From Acidobacteriota bacterium (GTDB lineage Bacteria; Acidobacteriota; Terriglobia; Bryobacterales; UBA6623): a stretch of 52,677 nucleotides of DNA. Shown here one piece after another: positions 8,741 to 17,628 of the stretch (positions within the stretch are counted from its first letter, which is position 1; every line of letters begins with the position of its first letter). The notes below the pieces were generated by a model. It was not told where the DNA came from. It was given only the letters and a program-made list of their open reading frames with translations, and did not search any database. The DNA is taken from positions 1 through 52,677 of the forward strand of contig JAQCLD010000019.1 in NCBI GenBank assembly GCA_027592785.1, given 5' to 3'. Position numbers and translations under genes: made by a program.

Positions 8741-9525
8741 AAAGGGTTCTAACGGCCCTCGTCCTGATTCCGGTCGCGCTCGGCCTGATCTTCCTGGCGC
8801 CACCTCTGTTTGTGAGGGCGGCGCTGGCGGCGGTCGGGCTCCTGTGTCTGCGTGAATTTTACGGGCTAGTGCGACAGCGTGGCGCGCAACCTTACGCTGT
8901 CGCGGGAATGGCGGCCGGAGCGCTGCTGGTTCTGCTGCCCGCCTTGTTAAACCAGTCATTTCTCATCGTGCTGTTGCTCGTCATGCTGGGCCTGGCGACG
9001 CTCGATACGCGGGCGGTGGAAGAAACCTACGGATCTTCGGCAGCGACTTTTTTTGGGGTTGTCTACACCTGTGGGCCATTGGCGATCGCCGGACATTTGC
9101 ACGCGCTGAGTCCCCACTGGATTTTTCTGCCGCTGCTTGTCAGTTGGGTCGGCGACAGCGCGGCTTACTATGTGGGGCGGGCGATCGGGAAGCACAAGTT
9201 GGCGCCGCGGCTAAGTCCCGGTAAAACATGGGAAGGCACAATTGGTTCGGCGGTGCTGGGGACAGTCGCCGGAGCCGTCTATTTGCAAGCGATGATGCCG
9301 GGGATGCTGGCGGTTTGGGCGACGATCGCCTTGCCGCTGGCAACGAACGTGGCAGGGCAGATCGGAGATCTGGCGGAGTCAGCCTTGAAGAGGGGCTCGG
9401 GAACGAAGGACAGCGGCCATATCCTGCCAGGTCATGGCGGAGCGCTGGACCGGATGGATGGCACTTTGTTCGCCTTTCCTGCGGTCTATATCTTCTTGCT
9501 GATTCTAGGCGGGGGACCCACGTAA
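8737..9525 (+). CDS. cdsA: Phosphatidate cytidylyltransferase
   Basis: A 262-residue membrane enzyme that makes CDP-diacylglycerol from phosphatidate and CTP for phospholipid synthesis. Several hydrophobic segments run from residue 1 to 200. The family core SPGKTWEGTIGSAVLG (near residues 158-173) and the C-terminal signature (S-x-x-KRG-x3-KD-x-x-x-x-LPGHGG-x-x-DRMD, near 210-240) are intact. It overlaps uppS by 4 bases. In many bacteria dxr and rseP follow; here the gene is followed instead by a 156-base leader and rplM. Confidence 0.95.
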   Translation: MKRVLTALVLIPVALGLIFLAPPLFVRAALAAVGLLCLREFYGLVRQRGAQPYAVAGMAAGALLVLLPALLNQSFLIVLLLVMLGLATLDTRAVEETYGSSAATFFGVVYTCGPLAIAGHLHALSPHWIFLPLLVSWVGDSAAYYVGRAIGKHKLAPRLSPGKTWEGTIGSAVLGTVAGAVYLQAMMPGMLAVWATIALPLATNVAGQIGDLAESALKRGSGTKDSGHILPGHGGALDRMDGTLFAFPAVYIFLLILGGGPT

Positions 9526-9540
9526 GCCGCTGTTTTTGGT

Positions 9541-9626
9541 TATACTAGGGACGTTCCGGTTGGATGAACGTCGCTGCGGCCTTCAAGCTGAGAGCGGCGG
9601 GTTTGTCTGTTTGACCGTAAACGGTC
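9541..9626 (+). promoter_or_regulatory. Candidate promoter and leader hairpin of the rplM operon
   Basis: TATACT at 9541-9546 can serve as a -10 element, giving a leader of roughly 130 bases before rplM; no good -35 is seen. In the leader, GACCG (9613-9617) and CGGTC (9622-9626) form a small perfect stem with a TAAA loop. Ribosomal leaders are often structured and autoregulated, but this hairpin is short and the claim is weak. Confidence 0.3.
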
Positions 9627-9681
9627 GTAGCGGTAGCGTCGAGGGATTTGCTGCCGAGCCGGGATAGGAGTGTTTTCCGAC

Positions 9682-10125
9682 ATGTCGACGTATTTCCCGC
9701 GTGCCTCAGAGGTGCGCAACGACTGGTACGTGCTTGACGCCGCCGACCTGGTTTTGGGTCGCGTGGCGACGCGCGCCGCCATGGTCTTGATGGGCAAGCA
9801 CAAGCCCGACTACACGCCGTTCCTGAAGACGGGAGATCACGTCGTGGTGATCAATGCCGAGAAGGTGATCCTGACCGGGAAGAAGGAAGACGCCAAGTTG
9901 TACCGGCGTCACTCCGGCTATCCAGGCGGGTTGACGGAGACGACGGCGAGAGAGATGCGGGCGACGCATCCGGAACGGATGATCGAATTCGCCGTGTATC
10001 GGATGTTGCCAAAAAATAAGGTTGGCAACCAGCTGGAATCGCGGCTGAAGGTTTACGCGGGGCCGACGCACCCGCATGAGGCACAGGACCCGAAGGTTCT
10101 TACCCTCCAAGACAAAGTTGGTTAA
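9682..10125 (+). CDS. rplM: 50S ribosomal protein L13
   Basis: A 147-residue L13, an early-assembly protein of the large subunit. Recognisable parts are WYVLDAADLVLGRVATRAA near the N-terminus, GDHVVVINAEKVILTGKK, YRRHSGYPGG and RMLPKNKVGNQ. The ATG at 9682 (MSTYFPRA) was preferred over the GTG at 9670, which would add four residues; an AGGAG lies 11 bases upstream of the ATG. rpsI follows after 12 bases, the usual L13-S9 pair. Confidence 0.95.
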   Translation: MSTYFPRASEVRNDWYVLDAADLVLGRVATRAAMVLMGKHKPDYTPFLKTGDHVVVINAEKVILTGKKEDAKLYRRHSGYPGGLTETTAREMRATHPERMIEFAVYRMLPKNKVGNQLESRLKVYAGPTHPHEAQDPKVLTLQDKVG

Positions 10126-10137
10126 TCGAACAGACCC

Positions 10138-10536
10138 ATGGAAACTTCGCGAGTTCAATATCTAGGAACGGGCCGCCGCAAGTCGGCGATCGCCCGCGTA
10201 TGGCTGCGGCCCGGCTCCGGCAAGTTCGAAATCAACAAACGAGAGCTGGCCGAATACTTTCCGTTGCGAGAGCAGCAAGCTTGCGTGAACCAGCCGTTAC
10301 AGGGGACGGAGACTGTCGGCAAGTTCGACATCTACGTGTTGGCGCATGGCGGCGGAGTGAGCGGTCAATCTGAGGCTGTCCGTCTGGGCATCGCCCGCGC
10401 TCTACTGACGTTCAACATTGAGTTGCGTCCGGCTTTGAAGAAAGACGGCTACTTAACTCGTGACCCGCGCAAACACGAGCGGAAAAAGTACGGTCGTCCC
10501 GGCGCCCGCAAACGGTTCCAGTTCTCGAAGCGCTAA
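10138..10536 (+). CDS. rpsI: 30S ribosomal protein S9
   Basis: A 132-residue S9 of the small-subunit head, whose C-terminal tail reaches toward P-site tRNA. The sequence has [14 protein letters not shown] at the start, [19 protein letters not shown] in the middle, the basic run [18 protein letters not shown] and the invariant C-terminal SKR. It follows rplM by 12 bases and precedes a structured 129-base spacer before rpsB. Confidence 0.97.
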   Translation: METSRVQYLGTGRRKSAIARVWLRPGSGKFEINKRELAEYFPLREQQACVNQPLQGTETVGKFDIYVLAHGGGVSGQSEAVRLGIARALLTFNIELRPALKKDGYLTRDPRKHERKKYGRPGARKRFQFSKR

Positions 10537-10573
10537 ATTTCGCGGTTGCCGGACTGGCAGCCGGTCTATCCAC

Positions 10574-10620
10574 GGACGTCGCCAAATCCCGCTTGGACAG
10601 GCGACGTTTCGTTTGTGTTC
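10574..10620 (+). promoter_or_regulatory. Stem-loop in the rpsI-rpsB spacer, candidate attenuator or S2 leader
   Basis: ACGTCGCC at 10576-10583 and GGCGACGT at 10600-10607 are perfect 8-base arms around a 16-base loop; two G-U pairs could extend the stem. A T-rich stretch follows (10605-10620), so the element could be an attenuating terminator. S2 mRNA leaders are autoregulated in several bacteria, but this structure has not been compared with any known class. Confidence 0.5.
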
Positions 10621-10665
10621 CGTGCGCTACTGCGCAGGGGGCGAGTAACAAGGCAAGGAGGACCC

Positions 10666-11487
10666 ATGCCGCAAGTAACAATGAAAGAATTGCTCGAATC
10701 AGGCGTTCACTTCGGGCACCAGACCAGGCGCTGGAATCCGCAGATGAAGGAATACATCTTCGGCGAACGCAACGGCATCCACATCGTCGACTTACAGAAG
10801 ACGTTAAAGATGTTCAAAGAAGCGCTGCGCTTCATCGGCGAAGCCGCCCACGAGGGCAAGAGTGTGCTGTTTGTCGGCACCAAACGCCAGGCGCAGGAGG
10901 CGGTCAAGGAAGAGGCCGAACGCTGCAACCAGTACTACGTGAACCACCGCTGGCTGGGCGGGCTGCTGACCAACTGGACTACCGCACAGAAGTCGATTGA
11001 GCGATTGAAGGAGCTGGATCGTTGGGCGAATGACGAACAGTACGCGGGCCGCTCCAAGAAGGAAGTCTCGCGGTTGGAACGTGAGCGGAAACATCTCACG
11101 CAGAACCTGGTGGGATTAAAGGACATTCCTGGATTGCCGGATGTCATCTTCATCGTCGACTCCAGGAAAGAAGAAATTGCGGTTGCCGAAGCGAACAGGC
11201 TGAACATTCCTGTGGTGGCGATCGTCGACACGAACTGCGACCCGAGTCCGGTGAACTACGTGATCCCCGGCAACGATGACGCTTTACGAGCCATCAAGCT
11301 ATTCGCCAGCAAGGTTGCGGACGCGATTATCGAGGCGTCAACCCTGGCGACCGAGGGCGCTTTCGTCTCCGGCGGAGTGCCGGTCGTCGATGCCGCGGAC
11401 GGCGAGTATGCCGTGGTGACAGAGGACGGCATGATCGTGACGGAGAAGGGCGTAGTAAATCCCGAAAACGTGCCTTCGCAGTTCTAG
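10666..11487 (+). CDS. rpsB: 30S ribosomal protein S2
   Basis: A 273-residue S2, a late-binding small-subunit protein that contacts S1. It begins [18 protein letters not shown] and has [19 protein letters not shown], the [10 protein letters not shown] core, [18 protein letters not shown] and [19 protein letters not shown]. The ATG follows a strong AAGGAGG 5 bases upstream; the frame opens 40 codons earlier, but that part lies in the structured leader. The C-terminal tail after residue 230 is acidic and variable. tsf follows. Confidence 0.97.
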   Translation: MPQVTMKELLESGVHFGHQTRRWNPQMKEYIFGERNGIHIVDLQKTLKMFKEALRFIGEAAHEGKSVLFVGTKRQAQEAVKEEAERCNQYYVNHRWLGGLLTNWTTAQKSIERLKELDRWANDEQYAGRSKKEVSRLERERKHLTQNLVGLKDIPGLPDVIFIVDSRKEEIAVAEANRLNIPVVAIVDTNCDPSPVNYVIPGNDDALRAIKLFASKVADAIIEASTLATEGAFVSGGVPVVDAADGEYAVVTEDGMIVTEKGVVNPENVPSQF

Positions 11488-11521
11488 GTCAACGAATTGA
11501 ATTGGTTATAAGCGCGTAGCT

Positions 11522-11551
11522 TCAGCGGGCGGATTTGCGTTCGCCCGCTGA
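11522..11551 (+). promoter_or_regulatory. Strong stem-loop in the rpsB-tsf spacer
   Basis: CAGCGGGCG (11523-11531) and CGCCCGCTG (11542-11550) are perfect 9-base arms around a 10-base loop; a flanking T-A makes ten pairs. No T run follows, so it is not a plain intrinsic terminator. It could protect the 3' end of rpsB mRNA or set the ratio of S2 to EF-Ts. Confidence 0.55.
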
Positions 11552-11598
11552 CTGCGCCGGATTTACTGGCGAGAGGCGGAAGGGCAGGAAGGTAGACC

Positions 11599-12192
11599 AT
11601 GGCGGACATCTCTGCAAAGTTAGTCAAAGAGCTTCGAGACCGCACCGCAGCGGGCTTCATGGAGTGCAAGAAGGCGCTCGCTGAGGCGGACGGTGACGTC
11701 GATAAAGCTGAAGTCGTGCTGCGCAAGCAAGGCATCGCGATAGCACAGAAGAAAGCAGACCGCGAAGCCAACGAAGGACTCATCGAATCCTACATTCATG
11801 CGGGCGGCAAGCTGGGCGTCTTGGTCGAAGTGAACTGCGAGTCAGACTTTGTGGCTCGTACCGACGCCTTCATCCAGTTGGCAAAAGACATCGCCATGCA
11901 TGTCGCGGCTACGGACCCACGTTTCGTGCGCCGCGAGGAAGTCGATGAGGCCGCGGTTGCACAGGAGAGAGAAGTTCAACGTGCGCGCGCGCTCTCTGAA
12001 GGCAAGCCGGAACAGATCGTCGACAAGATCGTCGAAGGCCGCATGAGCAAGTTTTACGAAGAGGTTGTCCTGCTGGAGCAGCCCTTCGTCAAGGACCCGT
12101 CCGTCTCTGTGCAAGAGCTGATCACCGCCGCGATCGCGAAGCTCGGCGAGAACATCACCGTTGGGCGGATTGCGCGTTTTAAGATCTGCTAG
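11599..12192 (+). CDS. tsf: Translation elongation factor Ts (short form)
   Basis: A 197-residue EF-Ts, the nucleotide exchange factor of EF-Tu. The N-terminal UBA-like domain (AKLVKELRDRTAAGFMECKKAL), the core ESYIHAGGKLGVLVEVNCE and the EF-Tu-contact motif SDFVAR (TDFVA in many species) are present. At about 200 residues it is the short form with a single core subdomain, unlike the E. coli protein of about 280. GGAAGG upstream of the ATG is a fair ribosome binding site. Confidence 0.96.
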   Translation: MADISAKLVKELRDRTAAGFMECKKALAEADGDVDKAEVVLRKQGIAIAQKKADREANEGLIESYIHAGGKLGVLVEVNCESDFVARTDAFIQLAKDIAMHVAATDPRFVRREEVDEAAVAQEREVQRARALSEGKPEQIVDKIVEGRMSKFYEEVVLLEQPFVKDPSVSVQELITAAIAKLGENITVGRIARFKIC

Positions 12193-12206
12193 TGATAACC
12201 TTGTGT

Positions 12207-12255
12207 CCGCGGCAATAGGCTTGCGGTGAAACGAGTATGTTTCGGGAAGCCGCGG
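12207..12255 (+). promoter_or_regulatory. Nested stem-loop in the tsf-pyrH spacer
   Basis: Outer arms CCGCGGC (12207-12213) and GCCGCGG (12249-12255) enclose an inner hairpin GAAAC (12228-12232)/GTTTC (12239-12243). It ends 25 bases before the pyrH ATG, which has no recognisable Shine-Dalgarno sequence. The structure could tune pyrH translation or processing. Confidence 0.45.
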
Positions 12256-12280
12256 GCCTTAGGTTCACGGCTTTTCATTT

Positions 12281-12988
12281 ATGGCTGGATACAAGCGCAT
12301 TCTCCTCAAGATCAGCGGCGAGGCCTTGGGCGGCTCGGCTGGATTCGGGATCGATCCGACACGATCGCGCGAGATCGTCGGAGAGATTGTTGACGTGGCC
12401 AACAGCGGGGTCCAGATCGGGCTGGTGGTCGGCGGCGGCAATTTCTTTCGGGGCGTCAACGCGGGCGATTCGGGCATTGACCGCACGACCCTGGACTCCA
12501 TGGGAATGTTGGCGACGGTGATCAACGCATTGGCCGTCGCGGACCTGATTGGTGCGGCTGGAAGCGAAGCCCTGGTGCATAGCGCCGTGGGAATGGAACC
12601 GCTGGCATCGCGCTACAACAAACGCAAAGCAGTAGCAGCGCTGAAGGCGGGCACGGTAGTCGTTTTTGCGGCCGGCACCGGGAATCCTTACTTTTCCACC
12701 GACACTGCCGCAGGGCTTCGAGCGATCGAAACAGGCGCTGAAGTCATGCTGAAGGCCACTAAGGTGGACGGCGTGTACGACAAGGACCCCATGCGTCATG
12801 AAGACGCGCAGCGATATGAGAAGATATCGTACTCGGAGGTTCTCAAACAGGGTCTGGGCGTGATGGATCTGACGGCCGTCTCGCTTTGCCAGGAGAACAA
12901 AATGCCGGTAGTGGTCTTCAATCTCAATGAGCCCGGCGCGCTGCGTCGTGCGGTGCAGAAGGAAGCGGTCGGGACTCTTGTTTCGTGA
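12281..12988 (+). CDS. pyrH: UMP kinase
   Basis: A 235-residue bacterial UMP kinase of the amino-acid kinase fold; it makes UDP from UMP and ATP in pyrimidine nucleotide synthesis. Motifs include YKRILLKISGEAL, VVGGGNFFRG, SMGMLATVINALA, AAGTGNPYFSTDTAAGLRA and KATKVDGVYDKDP. The ATG at 12281 has no Shine-Dalgarno sequence just upstream and follows a structured spacer. frr begins 12 bases after the stop, the common order tsf-pyrH-frr. Confidence 0.97.
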   Translation: MAGYKRILLKISGEALGGSAGFGIDPTRSREIVGEIVDVANSGVQIGLVVGGGNFFRGVNAGDSGIDRTTLDSMGMLATVINALAVADLIGAAGSEALVHSAVGMEPLASRYNKRKAVAALKAGTVVVFAAGTGNPYFSTDTAAGLRAIETGAEVMLKATKVDGVYDKDPMRHEDAQRYEKISYSEVLKQGLGVMDLTAVSLCQENKMPVVVFNLNEPGALRRAVQKEAVGTLVS

Positions 12989-13000
12989 GGTGGTTTAGGC

Positions 13001-13582
13001 ATGTCAAGCATACACGGCGATACCGTTGCAGAGATTGAGAACATAGCGCAGGAGAAGATGGCTAAGACCATCGAAGACTTGCATCGGGAGATGGCCTCGA
13101 TTCGCACAGGACGAGCTTCGGTACACGTGCTCGATTCCGTAAAGGCCGATTATTACGGAACGCCCACGCCGATCAGTCAAATGGCGACTATTAGTACTCC
13201 GGAGCCCAGCCTGATTACGGTGCAACCCTGGGATGCGACGCAGATTGCGGTGATTGAGAAGGCCATCATGGCCGCTGGCCTAGGCCTGAATCCAGGTAAC
13301 GACGGCAAGTTGATTCGCCTTCCGGTACCGCCGCTGACGGAAGAGCGGCGCAAGGAGTTCGTCAAACAACTCCATCACGTGACCGAGATGCACCGCGTCG
13401 GGGTGCGCAAACTGCGCCGTGATGCGAATGAAGCACTGAAGAAACTCGAAAAGGACAAGGTCATTTCCGAGGACCAAAGCCGCGACGCGCATGACGTGGT
13501 GCAGAAGCTCACGGACGAGACGATTAAGAGTCTCGACGAGGCATCAGGGGCCAAAGAGAAAGACATCATGGAGATCGGCTAG
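13001..13582 (+). CDS. frr: Ribosome recycling factor
   Basis: A 193-residue RRF that, with EF-G, splits post-termination ribosomes. The family core MASIRTGRAS, ADYYGTPTPISQMATIS, NPGNDGKLIRLPVPPLTEERRKEF and the coiled C-terminal helix EALKKLEKDKVISED are all visible. It is about eight residues longer at the N-terminus than the common 185-residue form; the ATG at 13001 follows GAGGTGG. It ends the ribosomal operon and converges on the RmlD-like gene 9 bases later, with no terminator seen between them. Confidence 0.97.
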   Translation: MSSIHGDTVAEIENIAQEKMAKTIEDLHREMASIRTGRASVHVLDSVKADYYGTPTPISQMATISTPEPSLITVQPWDATQIAVIEKAIMAAGLGLNPGNDGKLIRLPVPPLTEERRKEFVKQLHHVTEMHRVGVRKLRRDANEALKKLEKDKVISEDQSRDAHDVVQKLTDETIKSLDEASGAKEKDIMEIG

Positions 13583-13591
13583 GGTCTGCGC

Positions 13592-14476
13592 TTAGCTTTG
13601 CTTCGCGGTAGCGATCTTGTTGCGCAACTCCAGCCATTCCGTCGCGGCTTGATCGAGAGAGGGCATCGTGGCGATGCCTAGCGCTTCCGTCCTGGCGTTG
13701 GAGAGGCTTGCGTATTGAGGCCTTTTCGCTGGGGTGGGGTAATCGACGTGTCCGATTGGCGTGATGAGGTCTGGCGATAGGCCAGCGGTAGTGGCGATCT
13801 TGCGAGCCCATTCATACCAAGAGATGGTTTCGCCGCCGCCGAGGTGGTAGAGGCCCGGGGCCGCCTTCTCAAGCAGATCGATCGACCGGGACGCCAGGGC
13901 TGGTGCGTACGTTGGCGTGCTGAAGTAATCGTTGACGATGCGCAGCGGTTCGTCGGCGGAGGTTCGCTTGTAAATCAGCTCGGGGAAGTTGCCGTGGCGG
14001 GTGATGACGCCCCCAGGGCCGAAAACTCCGGCCACTCGAACGATGTAAGCGTTGTCGCAATAGGAGCGAGCGAAGTGTTCTCCGGCGAGCTTCGAAATGC
14101 CGTATGCGGAGGGCGCCGCGGGCAGATCTTCTTCCACGTAGGGCTGTTCACTGCGCCCGTCAAACACGTGGTCGGTGGAGTAGTGCAACAACGTTGAGCC
14201 AAAGCGCTGGCAGACCTGAGCGAGCCCGCGCACGGCAAAGCCGTTGACAGCCATCGCCTTTTCGGGCTCGCTTTCGGCCTGGTCGACCAGGTTGTAGGCG
14301 GCGCAGTTGATCGTCCAGCGAGGCCTTGAGCGCTCCATGAGGGCCTCGAACTCGGATTCGACCGTGATATTCAGGTCCCGGCGCGCGAGCGCCAGAACTT
14401 CGTAGCCGCGACCCTCCAGTTCGCGAACCATTTCCATGCCGAGCTGTCCGCCGGCTCCGAGTACGAATGCGTCCAA
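13592..14476 (-). CDS. rfbD: dTDP-4-dehydrorhamnose reductase-like SDR (RmlD family)
   Basis: A 294-residue extended SDR. The Rossmann motif GAGGQLG lies at residues 7-13, followed by INCAAYNLVDQAE and the STDHVFDG strand; the catalytic YGISK follows Ser in LHYSTDHVF. RmlD makes dTDP-L-rhamnose, the last step of the pathway, using NAD(P)H. The other rml genes are not adjacent, so the substrate is inferred from family resemblance alone. The start is TTG at 14476 with AGGAG seven bases upstream. It is divergent from the sugar kinase gene. Confidence 0.8.
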   Translation of the reverse strand: MDAFVLGAGGQLGMEMVRELEGRGYEVLALARRDLNITVESEFEALMERSRPRWTINCAAYNLVDQAESEPEKAMAVNGFAVRGLAQVCQRFGSTLLHYSTDHVFDGRSEQPYVEEDLPAAPSAYGISKLAGEHFARSYCDNAYIVRVAGVFGPGGVITRHGNFPELIYKRTSADEPLRIVNDYFSTPTYAPALASRSIDLLEKAAPGLYHLGGGETISWYEWARKIATTAGLSPDLITPIGHVDYPTPAKRPQYASLSNARTEALGIATMPSLDQAATEWLELRNKIATAKQS

Positions 14477-14611
14477 CGAGGTTCTCCTGATCTAGTCCTA
14501 TGAACAGCGAGTTTAGCAACGCGGCCCGCATGCGGCGAGTGCTACGGGCTCGGGCAAGTTCTTGATATCCTCAGGGTTTGGCCAAGAGGCTCGAAAGAGA
14601 AGAAGAGACAG

Positions 14612-15649
14612 ATGGCAAAGATCGTAACTTTCGGTGAAATTATGCTGCGGCTCGCTCCGCCGGCGTTCGAGCGTCCGCTTCAGTCGCCGCAGTTTGTGGC
14701 GACGTTCGGCGGCGGCGAGGCGAACGTCGCTGTATCGACTTCGAACTACGGCATCGCGTCGTCGTTCGTAACCGCTCTTCCGGCGAATCACGACATCGTG
14801 GATGCTTGTTTGCGGGAGCTGCGCGGCTTCGGGGTTGACGTCAGCAAGGTGCTACGCACGAAGGGCGGGCGGCTAGGCGTTTACTTCCTGGAGACCGGTG
14901 CGAATCAGCGCGCTTCAAAGGTCATCTACGACCGTGCGGATTCGTCAATCGCACTGGCCAAGCCTGGCGACTTCGACTGGGACGCGATTTTCGATGGAGC
15001 GACGTGGTTCCACATCACGGGCATTACGCCGGCGATTAGCCAGGGAGCCGCGGACCTGTCGATGGAAGCGGTGCAGAAGGCCAAGGCGAAGGGCCTCACG
15101 GTGTCGTGCGATTACAACTTCCGTAAGAAGCTTTGGAAGTACGGCAAGACCGCCCCAGAAGTGATGCGTGAACTGGTCCAGTTCGTTGACGTTGGCATCG
15201 CCAACGAAGAGGATTGTCAGGAGTCGTTGGGCGTCTCGGTAGATGTCGACGTCCATTCCGGAGAATTGGATACGACGAAATACGAAGCTCTGGCCGAGAA
15301 GATGCTTAAAGAGTTTCCGAGTTTGAAGATGCAGGCGATCACGTTACGCGAATCAGTGAGCGCTTCTCATAACGGCTGGTCGGCGTGTCTACATGACGGC
15401 AAGAAGTTCTATTTGTCGAAGAAGTACCAGATTACGAATATCGTCGATCGTGTCGGTGGAGGCGATTCCTTCTCCGGCGGTCTTTTGGGCGGTTTGCATC
15501 TTTATCCGGAAGATCCGCAGTCAGCCTTGGAGTTCGCTGTGGCCGCATCGTGCTTGAAGCACTCGATCACAGGCGACTACAACCGGGTCTCGAAAGCGGA
15601 TGTCGAAGGACTCATGAAAGGCGGCGGTTCCGGCCGCGTGCAGCGCTAG
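14612..15649 (+). CDS. kdgK: PfkB-family sugar kinase, probably 2-keto-3-deoxygluconate kinase
   Basis: A 345-residue ribokinase-like enzyme. [17 protein letters not shown], the substrate-side [11 protein letters not shown] and the long insert around residues 185-235 match KDG kinase-like proteins of Bacteroidota and relatives. The C-terminal anion hole and catalytic Asp lie in GGGDSFSGG near residue 285, a Gly variant of the usual GAGD. It would make 2-keto-3-deoxy-6-phosphogluconate from sugar-acid breakdown. No aldolase gene is adjacent. The short upstream region is shared with the divergent RmlD-like gene. Confidence 0.8.
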   Translation: MAKIVTFGEIMLRLAPPAFERPLQSPQFVATFGGGEANVAVSTSNYGIASSFVTALPANHDIVDACLRELRGFGVDVSKVLRTKGGRLGVYFLETGANQRASKVIYDRADSSIALAKPGDFDWDAIFDGATWFHITGITPAISQGAADLSMEAVQKAKAKGLTVSCDYNFRKKLWKYGKTAPEVMRELVQFVDVGIANEEDCQESLGVSVDVDVHSGELDTTKYEALAEKMLKEFPSLKMQAITLRESVSASHNGWSACLHDGKKFYLSKKYQITNIVDRVGGGDSFSGGLLGGLHLYPEDPQSALEFAVAASCLKHSITGDYNRVSKADVEGLMKGGGSGRVQR

Positions 15650-15689
15650 CGGCCTGGCGTTGGCAGCAGAGTATCCCGGGAGGACGGTT

Positions 15690-17627
15690 ATGGCTTCGAC
15701 TTCGAACGATGTCTCCACGGTAACGCGTGGCCAGCTAACGGAGGCGGGCCGACCGAGTGATGTGTACGGCGTAGAGAACTGGGGATCCGGCTACTTCTTC
15801 GTGTCGGAGGACGGTAATCTGGCCGTGTCTCCTTTACGCGTTCCCCAGCAGAGCGCGGATCTTTTCGCCATTGTTCAGCAACTTGTCGAAGAGCGCGTAC
15901 CAACTCCATTCCTTTTGAGGTTTCCTCAGATTCTCGACGATCGGCTAGCGCTGATTCATCGGGCATTCCGCACGGCGATCAAGGAGTTTGAATACCCGGA
16001 GCGACACCTTGGACTTTATCCGATCAAGGTCAATCAGAAAGTCGAGGTCGTGAAACGCCTGGTCGAATCGGGTCGGCGCTACGACTACGGTCTTGAGGTC
16101 GGCAGCAAGGGCGAGTTGTTGGTGGCTTTGGGGATGCCGCTCAGCGATCAGGCGCTGATCGTCTGCAACGGAATGAAGGACTCGTTGTTTCTCCGGCTAG
16201 CTTTGTTGGCCGAGAAACTGGGCAAAAGTGTCCTGATCGTCGTGGAAGACCCGTTGGAGATGATCGAGGCGTTGGATCTCGCCGAGAAGCTGGGTGTGAC
16301 CGCCAAACTGGGCGTTCGCGTGAAACTCTACTCGCGCGGCAGCGGCAAGTGGGAAGAATCGGGCGGCGAGTTCGCCAAGTTCGGTATGAGCGCCCTCATG
16401 CTGGTTCGTACCCTGGAGATGTTGGAGGAGCGCGGCCAGGTGTCGGCGCTGAAGATGCTGCACTTCCACATCGGATCGCAAATCACGGACATTCGTCGTG
16501 CGAAGAGGGCTTTCAAGGAAGCAGCCCGGACCTACTCGAAAGTTCGTCAAATGGGCTTTGATGTGGATCACCTAAACGTGGGCGGCGGTTTGGGCGTCGA
16601 CTACGATGGTTCGAAAACGTCGTCGGAGTTCTCGGTGAACTACACCATTCAGGAGTTCGCCAACGACGTCGTCTACACGATTAAGGATGTCTGCGAAAGC
16701 GAAGGCGTGCCTTGCCCGAAGATCGTCAATGAGGCGGGCCGAGCGATGGTTGCGCACCATGCCATGCTCGTGACGGACGTGAAGAAGGTGATTCGTCCGG
16801 GAATGGAGTCGAAATACGACCTGGACGCGATGACTTCCGAAGCGCAGCCGGTCGTGGAGTTGACGGATATCGCCAGGGAAATCAACGCCAAGAATTTCCG
16901 CGAGTACTATCACGACGCACTGCAGGATCGGGAAGACCTCAACAAGCTGTACGAGCTCGGCTACCTGAATCTTGTCGATCGAGCCAAGGGCGAATGGTTG
17001 TTCTGGTACATCTGCAGGCAGGCCGTGAAGCACTCGAAGACAGCCAAGCAGCGCGGTGAAGAGTTTGAAGATTTGGATCGGCTGCTGGCGTCGAAGTATG
17101 TTTGCAATTTTTCGATGTTCCAGTCGTTGCCCGATTTCTGGGCCTTCGATCAATTGTTTCCTATCATGCCGATCCATCGTTTGGCTGAAGTTCCGGCCGA
17201 ACGGGGCATTTTGTGTGACATCACTTGCGACTCGGACGGCGCGGTCGACAAGTTCGTCGATATACGGGACGTTAAGGAATCTCTGGAGCTGCACCGGATG
17301 CGCGAGGGTGAACCTTACTACCTGGGTATCCTATTGATTGGCGCTTATCAAGAAACGCTGGGCGACGTGCACAATCTCTTCGGCGAGGTGGCGGAGGTGA
17401 GTGTGACTGTCGGTAAAGACGGCGCAGTCTCAACGGAGGATCTACAGAGGGGCGACTCCGTACGCGAGGTGCTCGCCTACATGGGACACGAGACGGTCGA
17501 GTTACGAGACGCTTTAGATTTGGTGCTGGCCACACGCCGGGAGAGCGGACTGATCAGCACGGACGATGAGCGCGAAGTGATGTCGACGGCGTCACTCGTG
17601 CTCGACGACTACACTTACTTGACGTAG
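15690..17627 (+). CDS. speA: Biosynthetic arginine decarboxylase
   Basis: A 645-residue PLP fold-III decarboxylase that makes agmatine from arginine for polyamine synthesis. The PLP lysine lies in YPIKVNQK near residue 113; LHFHIGSQI, VGGGLGVDYDGS and the C-terminal CDITCDSDG (with the catalytic Cys) are intact, and length and order match SpeA. The ATG at 15690 follows GGGAGGA; the TTG ten codons upstream is less likely. It ends one base before the stop of the convergent DUF1501 gene. Agmatine-processing genes are not in the window. Confidence 0.95.
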   Translation: MASTSNDVSTVTRGQLTEAGRPSDVYGVENWGSGYFFVSEDGNLAVSPLRVPQQSADLFAIVQQLVEERVPTPFLLRFPQILDDRLALIHRAFRTAIKEFEYPERHLGLYPIKVNQKVEVVKRLVESGRRYDYGLEVGSKGELLVALGMPLSDQALIVCNGMKDSLFLRLALLAEKLGKSVLIVVEDPLEMIEALDLAEKLGVTAKLGVRVKLYSRGSGKWEESGGEFAKFGMSALMLVRTLEMLEERGQVSALKMLHFHIGSQITDIRRAKRAFKEAARTYSKVRQMGFDVDHLNVGGGLGVDYDGSKTSSEFSVNYTIQEFANDVVYTIKDVCESEGVPCPKIVNEAGRAMVAHHAMLVTDVKKVIRPGMESKYDLDAMTSEAQPVVELTDIAREINAKNFREYYHDALQDREDLNKLYELGYLNLVDRAKGEWLFWYICRQAVKHSKTAKQRGEEFEDLDRLLASKYVCNFSMFQSLPDFWAFDQLFPIMPIHRLAEVPAERGILCDITCDSDGAVDKFVDIRDVKESLELHRMREGEPYYLGILLIGAYQETLGDVHNLFGEVAEVSVTVGKDGAVSTEDLQRGDSVREVLAYMGHETVELRDALDLVLATRRESGLISTDDEREVMSTASLVLDDYTYLT

Positions 17628-17628
17628 G

